Shown here in pieces: positions 11,901 to 26,171 of a stretch of 64,000 bases of DNA. The position numbers and the translations under genes were made by a program. The notes under the pieces were generated by a model, which was given only the letters and a program-made list of their open reading frames with translations, ran no database searches and was not told where the DNA came from. Every line of letters begins with the position of its first letter. Positions within the stretch are counted from its first letter, which is position 1. Origin of the DNA: Dermatemys mawii (taxonomy: Eukaryota > Chordata > Testudines > Dermatemydidae); NCBI GenBank assembly GCA_007922305.1, contig ML677386.1:8683710-8747709 (forward strand), written 5' to 3'.

Positions 11901-14258
11901 TTACTTTTATGAATAAGTGTGTTTCAAAGCTGGCTGATGCTCCGCCCTCCCTTCGGACCATAAATAAGGTTTAGCCATCCAGCAATATGACTATTTATTT
12001 TACTGGGCATAATATAACATGCCAGCTGAAATTTAATTAGCTCAAGATTCCCTTATCAACTGGCCACAGTTTCCTCTCACACAATGCTACGGCTATGTGC
12101 CAGCTATCTTAACAGCAATGGAACAACTTAAACTGAAATGAGTAAGAGCCTGATACCCTTTACTAAAAACAGACCAAATGTTCTAATGAAGCACAAGCTG
12201 TTTGTTGAGTTTCACCGTTGTGGTGAATGTTAGCTGAAATGGATGTTTAAAATGAGACAGTAAAGAATTAACTCATGATATAGTAAAACTGACTGAGAAC
12301 AGTTCTGAAAACTTTTCTTGTCACTACATCATCTCCTCTTTCCACATCCACAGGATCTTTAAGAATGCAGAGAACTCCTGAATACTATCCACTTAAATTA
12401 CTCATTGTTACACCAATTAAAAAAACTGATCTAGCCAAAAATATCTGCAGCCTCCTGAACTGTAGAAGTAATGGGAGGTCACAGATTTTGGTTCCACAAC
12501 AGGTCGACCTAACAGTCACAGGAAAGGCACATCAATACAGAAATCTCCATCCTCTTCCTAAGAGCCCCAAACTACTAACCTGACAACTAAAAATGACAAG
12601 TGGAGGGCCCTGGGGTAGGATCCCTCAGTAGCTGCATTTAAAATATATTTATATTTCAATTGAAATCTTCAGTCCATGTATTGCCCATTAGAAACTCTAC
12701 TCCAGTTAACCACCCACTCCCCACAAAATGTAAAAAAATAGTAGGGATCCCTAAAAAGGTTCATTGCACTCATCTGACACTGTTTTCAAGATCCTGACTG
12801 ACATTTACTGAAATGCAGGATAGCGTCAGTCTCTGGTCTTGTGAAAGAAATGGTGCAGACATTTTATGGGTCCTCAAAATTATAGCATCTGCTGTAGATG
12901 TCAGAACTTCTATAGGCCAGTTGCCATAAAAAATAGCTTTTAGCTCGATTGTGCCCTAATTGTGTTTGGACTATATTAACTGAATGATAAAAATAATCCC
13001 CAGTCTTAAAGAGTTTTTATTAGTGCCCAATAGACATTTGAGATGTTAGGCTGTAGAGTTTTGTAATAAAGGGATTTTGTATTATTTATAGTCAACTTGC
13101 TATAAAAATTAATTTTGAGTAAAAATTGCTCAAGTATTTCTTCCCAATGCAAACATTAAAAAGTAATAAAATCCTAAATTAAAAACACTGTTAAGTACAT
13201 AATAGCTACTGAGTTTGTCTGCAGTCACTGCACTTGAGTGTCCAGTTCAGCACCTTTCAACCAGAGATTGACCCCAATTTACCAGCAATTTTTGCCAGGT
13301 CATGAGCCAACTAATTCTGATCTTCTATTGAAGATTTGCTCAGTAAAATGCAACCAGTCATCCTCAGAATCCAGGAGAGGTATCTTCAATGACTAAGCAA
13401 TTAGCACGCAGTGCCTCCTTTAAAGAGCCATGAAAAGCTATGCAAAAAGGAATGAGATTTGAAAAGGTCCATTGAAAGTGAATATGGAGTCCATGAAAGG
13501 GGAGGAGGGGGAGAGATGGGAGAAGAGGCTGTTCAATTCATATGCAACCTATTGCTTTCTATACTACTTTTACCATCTAAAGGAAATCTATTTTCTAATA
13601 ATTCGGCATCCTGCATCACCAAAACCAATCCCATTATAGGAATAAATACTCTCTACATCTCTCTCCCATTTCTAAAAATGGACCTTATTTCATCCTCTAG
13701 TTTTTTCACATGCAGAATTATTATAGATAACAACAGAATATTCAGTATATTCATATAAGTAGCAGAAGCTGGGGAATTCACATAACTTTCTTTGTCCATT
13801 CATTGATAAGGTCTGTTCATTTAATATATTACTATATTAGCATTAATATACAGTCTAATCTGTAAGTCTCTTTCTGGTATTACCAAGCACTTCCAATCAT
13901 GGTTTGAGAAACTCCAAGAACCGTTCATCTGTTACATATTAATTATTTCCCAAACAGCACAAGAGGTAGAGGAGCCTTGATTAGAGTATTGAGGGACATG
14001 TGTTAGATCAATGGTTCTCAACCAGGGGTCCATTCTTCTTAGATATGAAGTAGTGATCGGAACAGAAATCTTTTCTTCTGTATTGTGGAGGAATCTCTTC
14101 AGCTCAGAGCAGAGACCCCTCAGCCAAGAGATGACTAATCTCAAGTGAGAGGGGTAACTGAATAAGGACTGGGAGGGTGGGTTGTGGGTAGATATAGTAC
14201 AGAACTAACTGTATAGTCAGAAGTAATGATCTCTCAGGCCCATGTCTGTTATAAGTGA

Positions 14259-14533
14259 GGATAAGATTTTGTCACGATTATTTTTACTAAAAGTCACTGC
14301 TGACAGGTCACGGGCAACAAACAAAAATTCATGGAGCCCTTAACTTTTATGATAAATAACTGTCAAAGCTGCGGGACAGGAGTGCATGGCGACAGCTCCT
14401 GCCACAGGGCTATATAGGGAGCATAGTCTCAGGCCCACTCCCTACAACTGCTTCAGCTGCTGACAGCCGAACAAGTCACAGAGGTCTGGTAAAGTCACAG
14501 AATCAGTGACTTCTGTGACTAAACCATAGCCTT
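14259..14533. mobile_element. Degraded DNA transposon (MITE)
   Basis: The left end has ATAAGATTTTGTCACG and the right end GTGACTAAACCATAGCCTTA, imperfectly complementary. Multiple internal GTCACG/GTGACT words match a common reptile MITE as I remember it. No clean TSD was found. It abuts the DIRS-like gag relic. Confidence 0.45.
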
Positions 14534-14539
14534 AGTGAT

Positions 14540-15595
14540 AATGTTCCCCAAAATAGGAAGAAGAGGTTTCCAAAGAATTTTAGAGAAGGAGGAAGAAGAG
14601 TCAGAGTCCTGGTCAGTTTGTAGCTTTCACCCAACAAATCAGAAGGATTGTTTACTGGAACATTTTGACTGTGAAGCGATTGTAGTTGCTGCTGATCTTT
14701 TTTCCTCACTCTCCTTGATATGTGCCACTTCCTAAGAAGCTCTCAAGGTTTCTGGTAACAGGAGCAGCTTGGGGGGTTGCTCTTTGCCTTGGGTAAGTCT
14801 GGGACTTAGGATGCTTCGTTTTCGCTGCAGATGTGTATGCACCCAAAGGTAGTGCAGAAATTCTTAAAGAGCATGGAGGGCAACATCTGTCTTCCTACTG
14901 AATAAACTGGGGCCCTCAAGAAGAAGATCCTTTACCATGGATTGGACCTCTCTAGGGATTATTGATGTCTGGAGCCAGGATGAGCGCTGCATCACCACTG
15001 ATACCACCAGGAAGCATGAAGCAGTATCTGCAGCAGCCAGAGATGCTCATAAAGACACTTGCTATTAACTGACCTTCAGTAATTACAGAAACTGTTCTCT
15101 ATGACCTTGTGGCAATTTCTCAATAAAGTCTCCAAAATCAATGTAGTTGAGAAAAAACACATACCATGCCACGAGTGCTCAATAATGAGATTCTCAATTG
15201 CAAACTTTGAGATAAATAATTTTTCTGAGCAAGCAGGTCCAAACATTTTGGATCTCTTTTCAGTCAGGGCTATTTTAGAGTGATGCTGTCTGCTCTTTTT
15301 ATTTGTAGCTGCTACAAGAAAGCCTTACTACAAGATAAGAATGCAGATACACAGCTCCCCCAGAAGACACAAAATACCTTTTGTCAGCTTTCTTGGCTGT
15401 TGGGGCTATAGGAGCTGGCATCTGCCACACAGTTTTTTTTCTAAAGGGGTCTCATTTATTGGGAGAGTAACCCATCCTGGCATAGATGGATATCCTCCTC
15501 CTCGTGATGTTGTTCCTCCTCAGAGGGTTCTTCAGGATGCTGAATCTCAAGAGTGGTTTCTTAAGGCTGAGCAGTTTTCTACCTCCAAATAAACA
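14540..15595 (-). pseudogene. DIRS-like retrotransposon gag relic (LAP2alpha-type domain)
   Basis: Read on minus, discontinuous frames give in order: an acidic run (EEPSEEEQHHEEE, about 15.53 kb); a WQMPAPIAPTAKKADKRYF segment (about 15.4 kb); then SSWLQTSIIPREVQSM, LLLEGPSLFSRKTDVALHAL and HLQRKR (15.0-14.83 kb). This is the layout I associate with gag of vertebrate DIRS1-like elements, the family from which the C-terminal domain of LAP2alpha (TMPO) was derived. Frames are broken by stops and shifts, so no protein is made. No reverse transcriptase or tyrosine recombinase was seen nearby. It lies in the EGLN1 intron in the same orientation as the gene. A different gag family is possible; the resemblance is from memory. 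Confidence 0.55.
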
Positions 15596-16944
15596 CTCTC
15601 TCTCTGGGATGGTGTATGTGAAGTGTGTTTCCAGTAAGGAACCCTGGGGCTCCTGTATGGCTATGAAAGGGCATTATAAAGGAATGAGATAGGGCCTCAG
15701 TGGGATGGATACCAAGACACATGGAGGAAGTAGTCTCTTGCAATGTCTAGAATAGGACGACACTCTGGAATCACACTCAGTTAAAATCTTGAGAGGGGCC
15801 TTTAGGAGAACAGGTGGGCAACTTGCCTGCACTGTTAGGAGTCTAAAGCAAGAAAAATATTTCCATAGCCAAAGGAGAAGCTGCAGCGGAAGCAGTGGTT
15901 GGTCATAACCCTCACAGTCCTTCAGAACCATGAGCCTCACCGGTACTGACGCGGAGGTAGACTAAATAAAACAGATTGTTCTAAAGGATAACACTGAGAC
16001 ACTGACAGTTGGTCTTGAAGTCAAAGGGCCAAGAATCTTTTCAGACCTAGAGGAATTCGGGCCTGACTCAAGCCAGGAGCAAAGACCTAGTTCATATGTC
16101 ATCTTAAAGAGAGGAAAAATAAGTTCATCTAAAAGAAGTGTATAACTTTTTTCTCCACCAATAATTCAAACATGAACTAGATGCAAGATAGGGGCTGTAC
16201 ACCACAACCTTTGTGGGAAGGAGCAGGGTTCTTTCTGAAGGAGCAGCCAGAGAACAGCAGAAAATAGGTCGTACTTTGAATGTTAAACAAAGCATGGACT
16301 GAGAAGAGGGGACAAGATGCCAAGAAAAAGAAGAGGGCAAAGAGAGACTGAGAAAGGAAACAATGAGATTGACACACACTGTTTCTGTTCATTCTAAAAA
16401 AACCAAGAAAATTAAGAAAAAAAATCTAACATTACAGTAAGGTTACAAAAGTTAAAAACAATGAAGTAAGGCTACGCAAAAGTATATGTTCTTATAACTA
16501 ACTCACATTGCCTGTATTACATGTTAAAGTACATATCATCAATTTAACTAACTACAAAACCAGAGGTACAATATGGTTGTCAGTTCTCAAGTTACACAGT
16601 AAAATGCAGTTTTTAATCACTAACCCATTGTTCACAAAAATGAGGGCAAGCAAATGGCCAAACATTCTTTTTCTAAAGAACTGGGCAGCGAGTACACACG
16701 CAATTAAGAGAGGGTCATCTGAGGACCCTATATTTAAAAATAAAAAAGCTCTTTACCTATATAATCACCTTTCGTAAAAGCAAGGATCAGGGTGAATAAA
16801 GGATGAGTGAAGGATGGAATAAAGCATTTGCTTTAATGCTGAATTAGCATGTTTTTTGTGCTTAACATATAAACCGGCCTCTTCACCCACTGTAATTCAA
16901 CCACTGAAGATGGAAGTAGACACTATGGGAATCTAAGTTTGGGC

Positions 16945-17235
16945 CACATCTATACCATAGGGACTACAGTGGCACAGCTATGGTGCTGTAGCTATGCTTA
17001 GCATAACCCTGTAGAGCAGACACAGCCCATAGTAATGGAAAGGATTTTCACTCTATGTAAGTACACCACCTTCCCACGCAAAGGCAGCTAGGCTGAGAGA
17101 AGCATGCTCTCATCAACCTACTTATACCTACAGCAGGAGTTTAGGTTGGCATAGCTACATCACTCAGGGAAGTGGATTTTTCTCGCCCTTGAGCACCAGA
17201 ACTATGTCAACCTAAATTTTATGTGTAAACCAAGT
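16945..17235. mobile_element. Degraded Harbinger-type MITE
   Basis: Left end GGGCCACATCTATACCATAGG and right end TTTATGTGTAAACCAAG fit a decayed GGGCTTGTCTACACT-type inverted repeat. The interior, with repeated CATAGCTACA/CACAGCTATGGTGCTGTAGC words, resembles other copies here (19453-19693, 62673-62947). Confidence 0.55.
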
Positions 17236-18389
17236 TTTAGCTATCTGTGATAAGATGAAATAACTGTGCTGGTTGTGTCCAACCTCTTGCTCTACCAAAA
17301 GGCAGATGAGAGTAAAGATCCATCTAGTCCAGCCACATAACATACTGCACTATGAAATGTGCTTTCAATGAGCCACCACAGGAGGAAAAAGATTTCTCCA
17401 CAGCTTTGGATAAGTAAAATTTTGCCAGAAAGGACTAGTGGTAGTCTGAGAGCAGGAGATTAAATTATGATTGAGTAGATAATATAAAAGCTGAGTATAG
17501 TAGGGATAGATTTGCAGGACATATGTACTGTAAAAGTTAGGATATAGATGCCAGAGCTCTCATAAGATTAAACTGGATTTACTAACTTTCTAGAAATAAT
17601 TTTACCTTCTTAGAAACTAACTTTCCAACAGTAATATTATTATGTAATCCTACTAATGTAAGCTAGTTCTACAGACTGGGAACAGAAAAGACCTTTTATG
17701 CAAAGCCTGCTCTGTATAATGGTTGGGAAAGACTAGAATCATAGCCAGAAATTATACTGCCAAAAAAAAGAAAATCCCCAACATGCCAGGAATATCAATA
17801 CCAGGAAAACAGTGAGGATAGTACTATGACTCATGACCAGATTCACATATGGTGTAATTTAGAGGGGAAATGTAGGAGGAGTCCAAAACAGCATTTTATC
17901 CAGAAGGCAACTTGGCTACAGACTCACAATGAGATCCAGTGGTATGTGCTGCATCACTGGATTTAGTTCCACATAATACTTAACAAATTAGCAAGATAAT
18001 GGTAATTTTAGAAATAAGTACATTGTTACATTTAAGGGTTCATAACAAAAAGTCCAGAATCTTCAGTTCACAAAGTTCACCTTCCACTATTTTTGTGGTG
18101 AAAAGTGAATGTATATAGTGCAAAGCACCCAGGAGACTGTCTCTAGAGAATTCCCCTGGTTTAAGAGGAATCTCCACCACCAGCTCAGAAGCCCCCTCTG
18201 CCCACTCTAGTGCACCATGTGTTGGAGCTTTACCCTAGTGTAAAGAGGAGACACTTGGACACCTAAGGCTCATACACCCAATTCTCCACTGGACTAAGGA
18301 CCCTGAGAGACTTTACAATATATTAACAGCGTAAATTAAACTTGTTCATCTTGCAGCTTTAACTTAAGCCAAGACAAAATAGCTGAGAC

Positions 18390-18495
18390 ACCACCTTTTT
18401 GTTCTGTGTTTGTATAGGGCCTAGCAGAATGTGGGTCCTTCTCTTTGAGTAGGGCCCCTAGGTGTAGCAGAAATACAAATATAATAATAGTCAAG
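18390..18495 (-). repeat. L3/CR1-like 3'-end remnant
   Basis: TTCTGTGTTTGTATAGGGCC, TGGGTCCTTCTC and AGAAATACAAATATAATAAT follow the same reverse L3-like block as 8865-8950. Non-coding. Confidence 0.55.
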
Positions 18496-19452
18496 CAGGA
18501 AGCTACAAGTAACTCCATTCCTGTCTCCCCTCCACAATGCTTCTAAGCAGAAGCTAAGTACAGTGGAGAATCAAGCACAATTTGTTTTAAATGTGCTACC
18601 CACTTTTAAGTCACTGCTCTAGGAATACATCCTTTCTGATTTTAAAAAGGGCATGCTTTGAAAAAAATGTTTACATTTGTACCTTATCTTTGCAAAAGAG
18701 CATACAGTGAAGTTCTGACTACCTGAAGGTCATCTGAGACAACTGAAACTTTCACATAGTGATGTTAAATGTGATCAAGAATGCAAATACAGCAGATTTT
18801 AATGTCACTGTGGTTTGAGGAAGTTGATTTTAAATTGCTCTGCTTAAACCAGCAAGCCCCAAATGTAAATAAAGTCTTGTTTAAGTCATTTTCATCTGCA
18901 CTGCTATCAAATTAAGGCAAACAAGTGCATCTGTTAGGGATTTGAACTGGTTTCAAGTAGACTTTAAAATCAATTTAAACTGATTGAATTAAACTAAGCC
19001 TACTAACTAGTATAAGAAATATTTCTGTGGTGATGTCCACAAAGCCACACTCCCTGCAATGTAAAAAGAATACAACAGATGAGTATTGCATTTAATTGTA
19101 ACACATTATTATCTATATTAAATAATACTTTAAAAAATGTAACTTACTATACCGTTTGCTTTTGCTCTATAGTCTCTTCCCTTCCTTGGCTGCACTTCAC
19201 TTTTTTATTTTCCCTGTAACAGATCATAAATCTCTCTCTTCCTGTGTCATCATCTGTCTTTTTCTCTGTCCCTCCACTTGCTGATGTATATCTCCCTATG
19301 TTGTATCTCTGCCACCTCTGTATTTCCTTTCTTCTCCCCTCTCCCAAAATATCAGTCTACCCTCCCTAAAAGAGACAACCCCTCATTCCTCAGGCTAGTA
19401 GATGTTGGGTAAATATGTCAAGGCCCAGCTACTACTCCTTTTCATATACTTA

Positions 19453-19693
19453 GGGCTTGTCTACACTGGCAATTTACAGAACTGCAACTTTCTTGCTATG
19501 GTGTGTGAAAAAACACACCTCTGAGCACAGCAAGTTTCAGAGTTTCAGCACAGCTCCCAGAGCTGGTAGCTACGCCTCTGGTGGAGGTGGATTTTTTAGA
19601 GTGCTGGCAGAACTCCAGCACTGTGCCGTGACCACACAAGACATTAAAGTGCCACCATGACAGCGCTTTAGCATTGCCAGTGAAGACTAGCCC
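19453..19693. mobile_element. PIF/Harbinger MITE, 241 bp
   Basis: Terminal repeats are GGGCTTGTCTACACTGGC and the complement of GGGCTAGTCTTCACTGGC. A 3-bp TTA TSD at 19450-19452 and 19694-19696 fits the TWA target rule of Harbinger elements. Non-autonomous. Confidence 0.85.
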
Positions 19694-21424
19694 TTACTAA
19701 ATAGCCTCCTAGTGGTAATGACCCCCTCACACCCAAACCCCCCCCCCACTATATAAGCCTTGATTTAATCTGAACTTATGATCTTGTGAATGACCATGTC
19801 TCAACTGCTTACTGAGGAAAAACGTTCAGTACTGAAATCAATTACTTAAATGTTTGGATGTTTTTCAATAGTATTAGCCATTAAAATGGCATTTTGTCCT
19901 TTTATCAGCAATCCACTCACTTCTGAAAGGTACCCAGCTATTAGCTAAAGTAGAGAGTTTTGCTTTTGCATCTCTAGAAAAAAGGTAGATTGAAAAAGGT
20001 GTAAAATATTACAGATGTTTTCAACCAATTAAACATTTGAGACTCAGCATAATTCTTATCCTTTTATTACAGCAGGATATGAACTGGAGTCATTTATGAT
20101 TCATTCCTTCTCCGAACAGAATAAGTTTGTTTACAGGGCTTGGATCAGTGGTAGTAAAAAGGCAAAGATTCAACAAAAATACTATGGTGACTTCTGTGCC
20201 AATCAATACTCACCCTCTCCACACACTTAACAACCACCACCAGTTTTCTAGATGCAAGTACAGAAGGCCAGACAAGAGATTTTACTGAATCAGATTGTTA
20301 GGACTGTTTTGACTAGTTGTCTAAACATCAAGGTTAGGTCAGAAAAATGCAAAGAAATCTGCGGAGAGGTAAGTGTGTGCATTAAAAGTACATGCATGCT
20401 TTTTTTTTTTTACCAATGTAAAAAATAGCTTCACTATAGAAGAGACAATTCTGAAGGTCAATTTTTATTTTTGTATTTCCATTTTAAAAAAACAAACACA
20501 CAAAAGTCTTATTTAGGGACATTACTTGGTAGAACTACTTAGAGTGCTTGTGCTATGGGAGTATACTGCACCAGAACTTCCTGGCAAAGCGGAGCATTCT
20601 TGTCTTACCAGAGCAAAGCCCAACTCTAAAATGATCCTTCTGGCCCACGGTATTTTATGCTGATTTATCCATTATCCTGTCAAAGTACTTCGTTATCGTG
20701 AATATTAAACATTATAAGGCTTCTTTTACATTCTCCATACACCCACACTAAGCAGTCCAAAATATTACAGATACAAATATAAAAAACAATGTCTGGAAGG
20801 CAAAATTGCAACTGTCCCTGTAACAAGCAAAGTATACTTAATACAGTAAAAAAACATGTAAGCTATAGCATGACAAAGTGCATTATACCAGATACTCATG
20901 TTTGTTGGGGCTTACACAAAGTTGGATCAGTAGGTATAGATGGGAATTTAGTATAATCACACTTCTAGTGGGCCACTGCTTGTTTTAAAAAAATAAAAGC
21001 AATTTTTGCTACCAAAAAAAGCACACATTTGGTGTAAGGACTGTTCAGAACAGGGCTTGAAAAAGACTACACAGTACCCAGAACTAAGCCTGTTAACCAG
21101 AGTCAAAATAAAAGGTGCCCCACAAGCAAAGCCAAATGGCAGTGACCCAATGTGGTTCCCCACCCCTTACCTCTTCAATCTGCCAGGAATGTGGATGCTC
21201 AGATTCTTAACACAGTGTATTTCCCTCAACCCTGGGACAAAAAGAAAGGGGGAGGAAGGAAGAGACTCATTTTTCATAACAGTTTTTATGTAACAGTTGT
21301 ATAATAAATGTGGAGCCGTCTTTCCCTCCTCCTATAAAGCAGCCAGTGGTTGGAATTGGGTAAGAAGTCTCCACTACTTTATCCCTTCCCCACCCTCTAC
21401 TATTTGGGTACTCCTCTGCCAATC

Positions 21425-21625
21425 AGAGCACATTAGATGTCCACACTGGCACCATCAGCACTCCAGCGAGAGCACAACATTATTCCCCTCAGGGAGGCGG
21501 AGTACCAGGAGTGCTCCAGCTGCGGAGTCAGAGCGCTCTACGTGCCTTCCCAGTGTGGACGGGTAGTAAGGTAGAGCGCTGTTGACGGCTTTATGGAGCT
21601 ATAAAGTGCGAGTGTAGCCAAGCCG
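21425..21625. mobile_element. Harbinger-type MITE, partial
   Basis: Internal words (CACTCCAGCGAGAGC, GGAGGCGGAGTACCAGGAG, GCGCTCTACGTGCC) and the right end GAGTGTAGCCAAGCC match the GC-rich Harbinger MITE at 55789-56068 in style. The left end is not clearly delimited. Confidence 0.5.
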
Positions 21626-23869
21626 TGAGGAGGTAAGTTTACTACCAGCAGTACAAGCATAGCCTCTACTTTAAGGAGAGCAAGGGAAAAAGAGGGGAGA
21701 GAAAAGCAACATCTCTCTAACCTCTTTATCTCTTGGAGGGATTTTGTCCATAACACATCCCCAGAGATTTCAAAAAAGTACAGATTGATGGAATGTGGTT
21801 AGTCCTACTTGGATGCAGTCTTATTCTTACTCCATTTAGAACTAACTGCAGGAAGGAATTCTCTCCTGCCTATGTACATCATTTCAAAATTAGCCAGGTG
21901 GTTTCTGAGGTGGAGACGTAACCACCTCTGAAGCATCAGATATTGGTCACCGCCACAAGCTGGCAGAGTACCAGATTAAATGAACTAAGAGTTTGATGCT
22001 GCATGACAACTCTAATAGTTTTTCCTCTAAGCTCCAGTCTTGCTATTTACAACATACTACCCATCTACTGTAATTGCAGGACTGGAATCTGAATTACAAA
22101 AAGGCAAAGGCTGTGGAAAATGCAGGATTACCATTCAACTACTACTCCAATCTAAAATCTAACAATGCAACAGATTTTAGGAGGCTGTTTTGAAATATTT
22201 TAAACTGAGGATTTTTTGAGTGGAATACTTACTTGAAGGATGAATTGGCTAACAAATCCCATGCTATGGAGTTACACAAGAAAACCACACAATCATATAT
22301 GTTAGCCAGCAGTTTCCAATATAATAGCCTTTCAAACTAAGCATCAGAACACCAAGGTACAACAAATAAAATTCTACACATACTCTCAGTCAGCAGGGAA
22401 AAATATTTAACTTACTATATCCAAAAGAAGTCCAGGGCTACCCCCCTTCCAGTTTCTCCCTCTTCCCCATAGCTTCCTACTACTGATGCTCTGCAGCAAC
22501 AAGAGTTTGTTCACGGTGCAACAGACACACATTGCTTCTTAGCAGTTCACACTAACATTCTTATGTTGCAACAGAAGTAGCAATTTGTCAGAGATTTAGG
22601 TGAAAATGATGTTTCAACTTTTTTGCAATGTTTAAAATATTTGATATTTTTTCCTATTACTAGTCCTTTATTAAACTTAGAGATATCATATACCGTCTCC
22701 TGTAAAGGCTGTGATATTCCTTCTTTAAGAACCCCAAAAGACCACAGTGGCAAGCCGGGATGACTATGACAAGAAACTTCGAATTCCATGGTAAGAGGGC
22801 TAGTGTCTCACCCAAAAAACAGAACACTAAGGAAAATATGAATTTACTCATTTTTGGCAAAACTGGCGAACACCACATCTTAGAATCACGCCTCTCCTCT
22901 CCACTTAGATTTTACAGTAGGTTATAAAAACAGCACTGCCTGATGACTCCACCACTGGTCAACACGCTACAAACTCTTCTAAAAAACAGCTGGATACTTA
23001 CTCGATAATTTCCATTTCGTTGTATTCATAAGTGTGCCAAATAGTGTAATCTGACATATTATAAGCCATAGTCTCATATCTGGCAGTTTTATGTAAACAC
23101 CTATCTACAGCACTTTCTGTATTACTACACCAATCCAACTCATGGTAATTTAATAGACTATATACATGCTAAAACCTCCATTGCCAAGAGCATGTTCATA
23201 CACACCCAGTAAGTAATGCCAGAAGTATTCGTAACAAGAATTACTATTTCAGAAGTTATAAACTGAAGCAATCATGAGAAACCGATCAAACACTGTTGTA
23301 GCATAAGATCTCCAAAGTGGTCAAAGGGACCATCACATTGCAAATTTTCAGGGGCTGTCAGTTCAAACAGAATTTAAAGGAGGATCATTTTCACCATTGT
23401 GTAGCATGTGAGAGTTTTCACAGCAGATACTGTACAACTTCAGACCTGTCTTTTACTTATGAAGAAAAGGAAAAAACTCAAGTCAGTGAAATTAAATTCC
23501 GTCATTTTCAGAACTATTCTCCCATCTGTACAATATGAGTTTTTGGCCACATTCAGAACAAAAAACTGCCCTGCATGTAAGGGGATAGAGAAGAGGAAAA
23601 TTAGAACCAACAAGTCCAGGAGCAACCTTGACATTCATGTACAATTACAGACCTGCCTCATATCTCTCGTCTGGAGAGAGAGCTCTATTTGAAGAGGTGT
23701 TTGTTGTACTTTCACAAACAAGGATTGTGCTATATGAGTTCAGGTATTTAATACAGTATTACATTTTTGCAATGGGATGTAGCATTCATGAAAGCATGTC
23801 CACTGACTGTCCTAGAAATGGAAGTCAGCCACAGCAGTGACAGCAGCAATCACTGTTGGACGCAGTGTA

Positions 23870-24100
23870 GTTTTAGACATGTGGGTCCCAGGATATTAGA
23901 TATGAGGTGGGTGAGGTTTTTTTTATTACTGTTATTATTTCAAACCACACAAAGTTCTTCTTCAGGTCTGATTTTTCCCCAGAGTTCTGTGTGGCTCAAA
24001 AGCTTGTCTCTCTTACCAACAGAAGTTGGTCCAATAAAAGAGGTTACCTCACTCACCAGCAATACGTATTACCCCATCCTGACATTTAGGGACAATCCTC
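23870..24100. repeat. Palindromic interspersed repeat, copy 1
   Basis: The left part (CCCAGGATATTAGATATGAG, GGTGGGTGAGG) is roughly the reverse complement of the right part (CCTCACTCACC), with AAAGTTCTTCTTCAGGTCTG in the middle and GGCTCAAAAGCTTGTCTCTC plus CCAACAGAAGTTGGTCCAAT to the right. A second copy in the opposite orientation lies at 60470-60625. It is interspersed and non-coding; the family name is not known to me. Confidence 0.65.
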
Positions 24101-24439
24101 TAGGAATGAGAAGCTGTTCGGTTTCCAGGACTATCCAATCCTCGGCCTTTGCCATGCCTATGCTTACAATGAGAATTTAGAGAGTTCTAAACAACGTTAG
24201 ACAACACAGCAGTTAAAACGCTGTCCATGCAATCCTACTGTTGCTATTTGCAGCAGAGTTTCTTTGGTGCTGCACAGAGGCAAAATTGACTAAGATGCTC
24301 AATATTGACATCAGTGGACCTCACCTCTCAGTGGCATTTTTGACAAGAGGAAACAGACTAAACTATTTTATTTTTCAGCTCTCACCTGAGCTGCCCCTTC
24401 AGCATGTGACAGCAAGGCAGGAGAGCAGATGATCTAAGG

Positions 24440-25794
<1,355 letters not shown>

Positions 25795-26127
25795 TCACTG
25801 CATCATGGCCGGCCCTGCTCCGCGGCGGCCTCCGCTCCCCTGCCTGCCTCCCGCGACGGAGCCCGGGCCTCCTCCTGGGTGGGGAGCGGGCACCCGCGGG
25901 AGCCGAGGCCGCTCTGATCTCCCCGGGGGCTCAGGCTCGCCACCGCCTCATCGCTGCCCCGGCGAGGGAAGCAGCCGGGGCCGCGGTCTCGCCCCTCTGC
26001 GCCGGGGACGAGGGTCTCCTCTTCCCCGTGCGGGTCGGCGTCTCCTCCCTTCGCTCGTCGCTGCCTGAGTCGGGGTGGGGGGAGGTTGCGGGGGCGAGGA
26101 GGAGGCGCCACTATCTCTGCCCGCTTT

Positions 26128-26134
26128 GCACGTA
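26128..26134 (-). promoter_or_regulatory. Candidate hypoxia response element
   Basis: Minus strand TACGTGC contains the HIF-binding core RCGTG about 440 bp upstream of the EGLN1 ATG. An ETS-like GGAAGTG lies a few bases upstream of it on the same strand. The human EGLN1 promoter has a functional HRE, so a HIF feedback site is expected here. A second ACGTG core on minus lies at 26431-26435. Confidence 0.6.
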
Positions 26135-26161
26135 CGCCACTTCCAGCCAGCTAGCGCGGCC

Positions 26162-26171
26162 GGGGCGGGGC
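26162..26171 (+). promoter_or_regulatory. GC box (Sp1-type)
   Basis: GGGGCGGGGC sits in the EGLN1 CpG island about 30 bp from the candidate HRE. It matches the Sp1/KLF consensus. Confidence 0.6.

Larger units (their letters stand above)
6011..13990. other. Intron stretch with almost nothing recognisable
   Basis: Apart from the two small repeat fragments near 8.4 and 8.9 kb, I see only AT-rich, stop-dense sequence. Open frames of 60-111 codons here have no motif, no bias and frequent overlap on both strands, so they are treated as chance. Confidence 0.6.
15600..23865. other. Intron stretch, sparse repeats only
   Basis: Outside the MITEs and the L3-like fragment listed, nothing is supported. 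A region at about 21.85-22.05 kb (CACCTCTGAAGCATCAGATA) may be an old reversed CR1/L2-like 3' end, too weak to annotate. Confidence 0.5.

Noticed and set aside
13985..14250. TGGTTCTCAACCAGGGGTCC at about 14013 as a hAT copy
   Set aside because: Only one terminus is visible; no matching right end or duplication, so not annotated as an element.
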